From positions 400,781,993-400,845,992 of the forward strand of contig NC_058520.1 of assembly GCF_904849725.1 (NCBI RefSeq): a stretch of DNA of 64,000 nucleotides. Reading direction: 5' to 3'. Origin of the DNA: Hordeum vulgare subsp. vulgare. Lineage: Eukaryota; Streptophyta; Magnoliopsida; Poales; Poaceae. The position numbers and the translations under genes are program-made. A model generated the notes under the pieces. The model saw only the letters and a list, made by a program, of their open reading frames with translations, was not told the origin of the DNA and did not search any database. Shown in pieces: positions 59,604 to 64,000 of the stretch (its first letter is position 1; each line of letters starts with the position of its first letter).

Positions 59604-59757
59604 TAGCTTGAGGAACTTACACACTCTCACCAAAAAGAAGTATATCATTTACATAGAGGGATTCAAGTTCAAGAAAGGCCACATGTGTGGTGCATGTGAA
59701 GCTGGGAAGATGACTAGGGCCAAACATCCCTCGAAGAAAATCATGACGACCACTCAT
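59604..59757 (+). pseudogene. D pre-integrase segment, resumed after C
   Basis: The frame continues the segment broken at 33185: ASLRNLHTLTKKKYIIYIEG, KFKKGHMCGACEAGKMTRAKHPSK. It carries the CGAC cysteine pair of the integrase HHCC finger; the histidines lie upstream of C (HRWQGHA). It is cut at 59758 by the solo LTR I. Confidence 0.88.
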
Positions 59758-61546
59758 TGTTGGGGAACATTGCATGGGAAACAAAAATTCCTACGCACAC
59801 GAAGACCTATCATGGTGATGTTCATCTACGAGAGGGAGATCGGATCCACATACCCTTGTAGATCACTAAGCGGGAAGCGTTAAGAAACGTGGTTGATGTA
59901 GTGGAACAGCTTCGTGATTCAAATCACCGTCGTCCCACGATCCGTCCGATCTAGCACCGAACAGACGGTACCTCCGCGTTCAGTACACTACAGCTCGATG
60001 ACGATCTCCGCCTTCTTTATCCAGCAAGAGAGATGGGGAAGTAGATAAGTTCTCTTGTAGCGTGACGGTGTGCCGGTAATGGTGATGATCTATTCCTGCA
60101 GGGCTCCGCCCGAGCTCCGCAGAAAACCGATCTAGAGGAAGAACTACGAAGTAGAGGTTTAGGGTTGCACGTGGCAAAGTTGTGTCTCAAAAACCCTAAA
60201 ACCTCTAGTATATATAGGAGGAGGGGAGGGGATATCCTTGGTCCTCAAGGGAGCCCCTAGGGCATCGGCCGAAGGGAGGAGGAGGGACTCCCACTCCAAT
60301 TAGGTTTGAAAGGTGGAGTCCCTTCCTTCCTTCCCACCTCCTTCTTTTTTTCTTTCTCCTTAGATTTTTCCCTTAGCCGAAATAGCCCTATTGGGATGGC
60401 CTCACCAGCCTACCAAGGGCTGGTGCGCCACCCATTGGCTATTAGGTTCTCTCCCGGGTGGGTGGCCCCCTCCCGGTAAAAACTCGGAACCCATTCGTCA
60501 CTCCCGGTACACTGCTGGCAATGCTCGAAACACTTCCGGAGGCCAAATGAAACAATCCTATATATCAATCTTCATTTCCGGACCATTTCGGAAACCCTCA
60601 TGATGTCCATGATCTCATCCGGGACTCCGAACAAACCTTCGATCACCAACTCATATAACTCAACTATACTGAAACGTCACTGAACCTTAAGTGTGCAGAC
60701 CGTGCGGGTTCGAGAACTATGCAGACATGACCTGAGACACTCCCCGGTCAATATCCAACAATGGGACTTGGATGTCCATATTGGATCCTACATATTCTAC
60801 GAAGATCTTATTGGTTGAACCTCTGTGCCAAGGGTTCATATAATCCCGTATACCATTCCCTTTATCCTTTGGTATGTTACTTGCCCGAGATTTGATCGTC
60901 GGTATCCCTATACCTATTTCAATCTCGTTACCGGCAAGTCTCTTTACTCATTTCGTAATACAAGATCCCCTGACTAACACTTTAGCTACATTGCTTGCAA
61001 GTCTTATATGTGATGTTGTATTACCGAGTGGGCCCTGAGATACCTCTCCGTCACACGGAGTGACAAATCCCAGTCTTGATCCATGCTAACTCAACGGGCA
61101 CCTTCGGAGATACCTGTAGAGCACCTTTATAGTCACCCAGTAACGTCGCAATGTTTGATACACACAAGGTATTCCTCCGGTGTCAGTGAGTTACATGATC
61201 TCATGGTCATAGGAATGAATACTTGACACGCAGAAAACAATAGCAACAAAATGACACGATCATATGCTACGTTTATAGTTTGGGTCTTGTCCATCTCATC
61301 ATTCTTCTAATGATGTGATCCAGTCATCAGTGACAACACTTGCACATGGTCAGAAAACCTTAACAATCCTTGATCAACTGGCTTGTCAACTAGAGGCTTA
61401 CTAGGGACATAGCTTTGTCTATATATCCACACATGCATTTATGTTTTCATTCAATACAATTATAGCATGGATAATAAACGATTATCTTGGAATAGGAAAT
61501 ATAATAATAACTATTTTATCATTGCCTCTAGGGCATATTTCCAACA
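59758..61546 (-). repeat. Angela-type solo LTR I (1789 bp)
   Basis: It begins TGTTGGGGAACATTGCATGG and ends GGGCATATTTCCAACA on the plus strand, so it reads TGTTGGAAATATGCCC on the minus strand. The flanks are CTCAT (59753-59757) and CTCGT (61547-61551), a duplication with one mismatch. It is in the same LTR superfamily as E but opposite in orientation and clearly diverged. A TATATATA-like site lies near 60214 on the minus strand. Confidence 0.9.
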
Positions 61547-61551
61547 CTCGT

Positions 61552-62100
61552 TCCTTCGGGCTACTCCACATAGACTTATTCGGCCCTACTCACTATTCCA
61601 CATTTACTACCACTTCAAATCTGTATGGCTTCATAATTGTTGATGATTACTCTCGGTATACCTGGGTGCACATCTTACTATACAAGAGTGAAGTGTAGGA
61701 TGTGTTTTCACGCACTTTGCCAATAGGTGCATGACCAACTACAATGTCAAGTTCAAGCTCATTACGAGTGGCAATGGCACCAAGTTCAAGAACACTTGAC
61801 TCAACACTTATTATGATATGCTTAGTGTCACTCATGAGCTCTCAGCTCCATAAACACCACAACAGAATGGCATCGTGGAGTGCAAGAACACACTCTTATT
61901 GAGATGTCTTGCACTATGATTGATGAATAGAAGACGCCACTATGAGATTGACCTGAAGCCATTCACACTGCATGTCACATAATCAGCTGGGTATATGTTC
62001 ACAAGTTCTTCAAGAAAACATCATATGCGTTACTCACTGAGAGCACCTGCCTCTTATGCTAGATGAACTACCACCTGAAAAAGCTATGAGGCTCATGTAC
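61552..62100 (+). pseudogene. D integrase core
   Basis: After LTR I the frame reads FGLLHIDLFGPTHYSTFTTTSNLYGFIIVDDYSRYTWVHIL, holding the first two Asp-rich landmarks of a Copia integrase core (LHIDLFGP and VDDYSRYTW). It then degrades into several frames with stops, so the last Glu region cannot be read. It continues the segment at 59604-59757. Confidence 0.82.
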
Positions 62101-62379
62101 ACTTGTGAAATCATGCCTGAGGAACCAGAAGATGAAGAAAGTCATCATTCATCCATCTGTGCAACGCGAAGAAAATGCTACAGCTGACGACAATCCTGCT
62201 GACAACGAAGATAATGCTCAACAAAAGAAACAAAATCTTTGCCCTACACATCCACGAGTGGAAAATGAAGTTAAAAGATGCTAGATAGCATCAATGCAGC
62301 AGGTCCTGTCACTCACTCAAGACCTAGTCAATTAGCTAATTTTTGTGGGCACTTTGCTTTTGTATCTATCTCATAGCGC
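62101..62379 (+). pseudogene. D integrase C-terminal/linker remnant
   Basis: Charged broken frames (PEEPEDEESHHSS, HSRPSQLANFC) between integrase and RT, the usual acidic linker of Copia pol. No domain is recognised. Confidence 0.5.
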
Positions 62380-63264
62380 ACTAAGGTAGCTGAAGCCTTT
62401 ATGGAACCATAATGGATTCAAGCAATGCAAGACAAACTTCATCAATTCAAGATCAACAATGTGTGGGAACTCTTCAAGCGCCTTGATCCATGGAAGCACA
62501 ACATTATTGGCATGAAGTAGATTTATCGCAACAAACAAGACGAATCTGACCAAGTCATAAGAAAAAAGCTCATCTTGTGGCTCAAGGCTACACACAGGTT
62601 GAGGGTATTTAATTCGAGGAAATATTTGCATATGTTGTTAGTCTCAAACCCATATGTATACAACTTGCTTATGCTAACCATCATGACATATGCCAACACC
62701 AAATGGATGTCAAAAGTGCATTCCTCAATGGTAAGATAGAGGAAGAAGTATATGTTGCTCAACCTCCAGGATTTCAAGATCCAAAGCATCCCGACAAGGT
62801 CTACAGGCTCAACAGGGCATTATATGGCCTCAAGCAAGCACCAAGAGCTTGGTATGACACACTAGAGGAGTTTTTCATGGAGAAAGGCTTCAAACCTGGT
62901 TCACTTGATCCCATACTATTTATAATATACTATGATTATGAACTATTTATCTGCCAAATCTATCTGGACAACATTATCTTCACTTGCACTCACACTCGTT
63001 ACAGTGATGAGTTTCGCTTCGTGATGCAAGAACAATATCAGATATCGATGATGGGAGAGTTGAAGATCTTCCTAGGACTTCAAATTTGACAACAATCCAA
63101 TGGCATCTTCGTATCTCAGGAGAAGTATATTAAGGATCGCCTCATGAAATTTGGCATGCAAGAATGCAAACGCTACAAGACGCCAACGCCAACTAATGGC
63201 CACCTGTGCACTAACGAAAATGGTAAAGATTTTGATCAGAAGGTATGTAACTCCATGCTGATTG
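62380..63264 (+). pseudogene. D reverse transcriptase, cut by LTR J
   Basis: Copia reverse transcriptase (RVT_2 type) is readable: WIQAMQDKLHQF, then in the open run 62703-63089 MDVKSAFLNGKIEEEVYV, YGLKQAPRAWYDTLEEFF and GELKIFLGLQ. The first catalytic Asp (MDVKSAFLNG) is present, but the catalytic box reads YLDNIIF where YVDD is expected, so the second Asp is Asn. A stop at 63087, several upstream frameshifts and the loss of RNase H (cut at 63265 by J) make it inactive. Confidence 0.88.
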
Positions 63265-64000
63265 TGTTGGTTTCCCTCCAAGTTTAAAGGGTGATGTAGC
63301 ACAACGACGTCAAGTATTTCTCTCGATTATGAAAACAACATATCAATCCAGTAGGAAGATCCAAAAGACTATGTAAGCAGCACCTGCACACAAATAGCAA
63401 ATCCTCGCAACCCAACGTGTGTAGGGGTTGTCGATTCCTCATGGGTAAAGTAAGATGGATTGTTAGATGCAAATAAGAGTGATAGAAAATAAAATGCAGC
63501 AAGATATTTTTGGGTTTTTTGATGATATAGATCTGAAAATAAAAGAGCAAATAAAATAAAAACGTGGATAGCAAAGTAGAGATTGCAAATAGATGATGTG
63601 AAATAGACCCGGGGGGCGTAGGTTTCACTAGTGGATTCCCTCGAGAAAATAGCAAATCATGGGTAGATAAATTATTGTTGGGCAATTGATAGAATAGCAA
63701 ATAATTATGACGATATTCAAGATAGTGATCATGTATATAAGCATCACGTCCAAGACAAGTAGACTGACTTCTGCCTGCATCTACTTCTATTACTCCACAC
63801 ATAGACTGCTATCCAACATGCATCTATTGTATTGAGTTCATGGAGAAACGGAGTAATGCCTTAAGAACGATGATATGATGTAGACAATATCTATTCATGT
63901 AGGAATAGACCTCATCGTTTTATCTTTGATAGCAATGATACATGCGTCTCATGTCTCTTTCTGTCACTAAGATTGAGCACCGCAAGATCGAACCCATCAC
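63265..64000 (-). repeat. Gypsy LTR J, entering from 63265 and running off the window
   Basis: It starts TGTTGGTTTCCCTCC at 63265, preceded by GATTG (63260-63264) as a candidate target duplication, and has no coding sequence. It includes a CCCGGGGGGC block near 63608 and a minus-orientation layout like other Athila-type LTRs. It interrupts D downstream of RT. Whether it is a solo LTR or part of a full element cannot be told here. Confidence 0.7.

Larger units (their letters stand above)
13283..64000 (+). mobile_element. Element D: old Copia element, host of all nested insertions to the right edge
   Basis: Copia domains in canonical order (gag, CCHC knuckle, protease, integrase, reverse transcriptase) can be followed on the plus strand across a string of insertions. 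The visible pieces are 13283-15229, 20059-20413, 30558-33185, 59604-59757 and 61552-63264. At most breaks the D frame resumes after a 5-bp target duplication. The 3' end lies beyond the window. The gag start, coiled-coil spacer and long LTR suggest the SIRE/Maximus branch; that assignment is inference. The coding region has many stops and frameshifts and cannot be active. Confidence 0.88.

Noticed and set aside
63284..63802. 172-codon minus-strand frame in LTR J
   Set aside because: It lies wholly in LTR sequence, has no recognisable motif and begins at the LTR edge; I treat it as chance.
1..64000. Host genes, tRNA/rRNA genes, CRISPR arrays, centromeric satellite arrays
   Set aside because: Nothing in the window supports any of these; all recognisable proteins are retrotransposon-derived.

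Overview
The window looks like intergenic DNA from a large-genome grass of the wheat/barley tribe (Triticeae). The evidence is its repeat content: Angela/BARE/WIS-type Copia LTRs opening TGTTGGAAATATGCC, Athila-lineage Gypsy elements of Sabrina/WHAM type with a tRNA-Asp-like primer site, and nothing resembling a host gene. Family names rest on recognition by eye, not a database search. I see no tRNA, rRNA, CRISPR array or host CDS. Every sizeable coding stretch belongs to a transposable element, and nearly all are broken.

Left part (1-13280): a pile of truncated Gypsy elements. Element F (minus strand, 1 to about 4735) is non-autonomous. In place of gag-pol it has one long degenerate reading frame of unknown function with a CCHC zinc knuckle. 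Next come two LTR ends back to back (4584-4827), a truncated Gypsy LTR G opening TGTCAGGACC (4922-7305), a truncated Sabrina-like element A2 (LTR, primer site, start of gag; 7306-9283, minus), and the 3' half of a plus-strand element E1 (9284-13280).

Right part (13283-64000): essentially one old Copia element, D, on the plus strand, expanded by nested insertions. Its own visible sequence is only about 6.8 kb (LTR, gag, zinc knuckle, protease, integrase, reverse transcriptase); about 44 kb is later insertions. In order these are: H, a Gypsy solo LTR at 15230-20058 with a LINE tail inside; E, an Angela/BARE-like Copia at 20414-30552 (target duplication TGTAC) with a solo LTR of C's family inside (22439-24092, GCGGT); C, a non-autonomous Gypsy at 33186-59598 (CATGC); A, a Sabrina-like Athila element at 39007-58329 (GTGAT), inserted in C's 5' LTR; B, a gag-only element with 3.5-kb LTRs at 47190-56498 (TACAT), inserted in A's gag; I, an Angela-type solo LTR at 59758-61546 (CTCAT/CTCGT); and J, a Gypsy LTR entering at 63265 and running off the window. 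D>C>A>B is a four-level nest whose joins are mostly defined to the base by matching target duplications.

Hand counts over roughly the first 200-245 bp of each LTR pair give about 90% identity for E, 93% for C, 96% for A and 98% for B. Divergence falls with nesting depth, as successive insertion predicts. The most unusual items are the unknown ORF of F, the gag/F-like fusion in C, the coiled-coil plus membrane-segment ORF in the env position of A, the multi-knuckle gag-only element B with a possible intron in its LTR, and the doubled LTR/primer-site arrangement at the left end of D.
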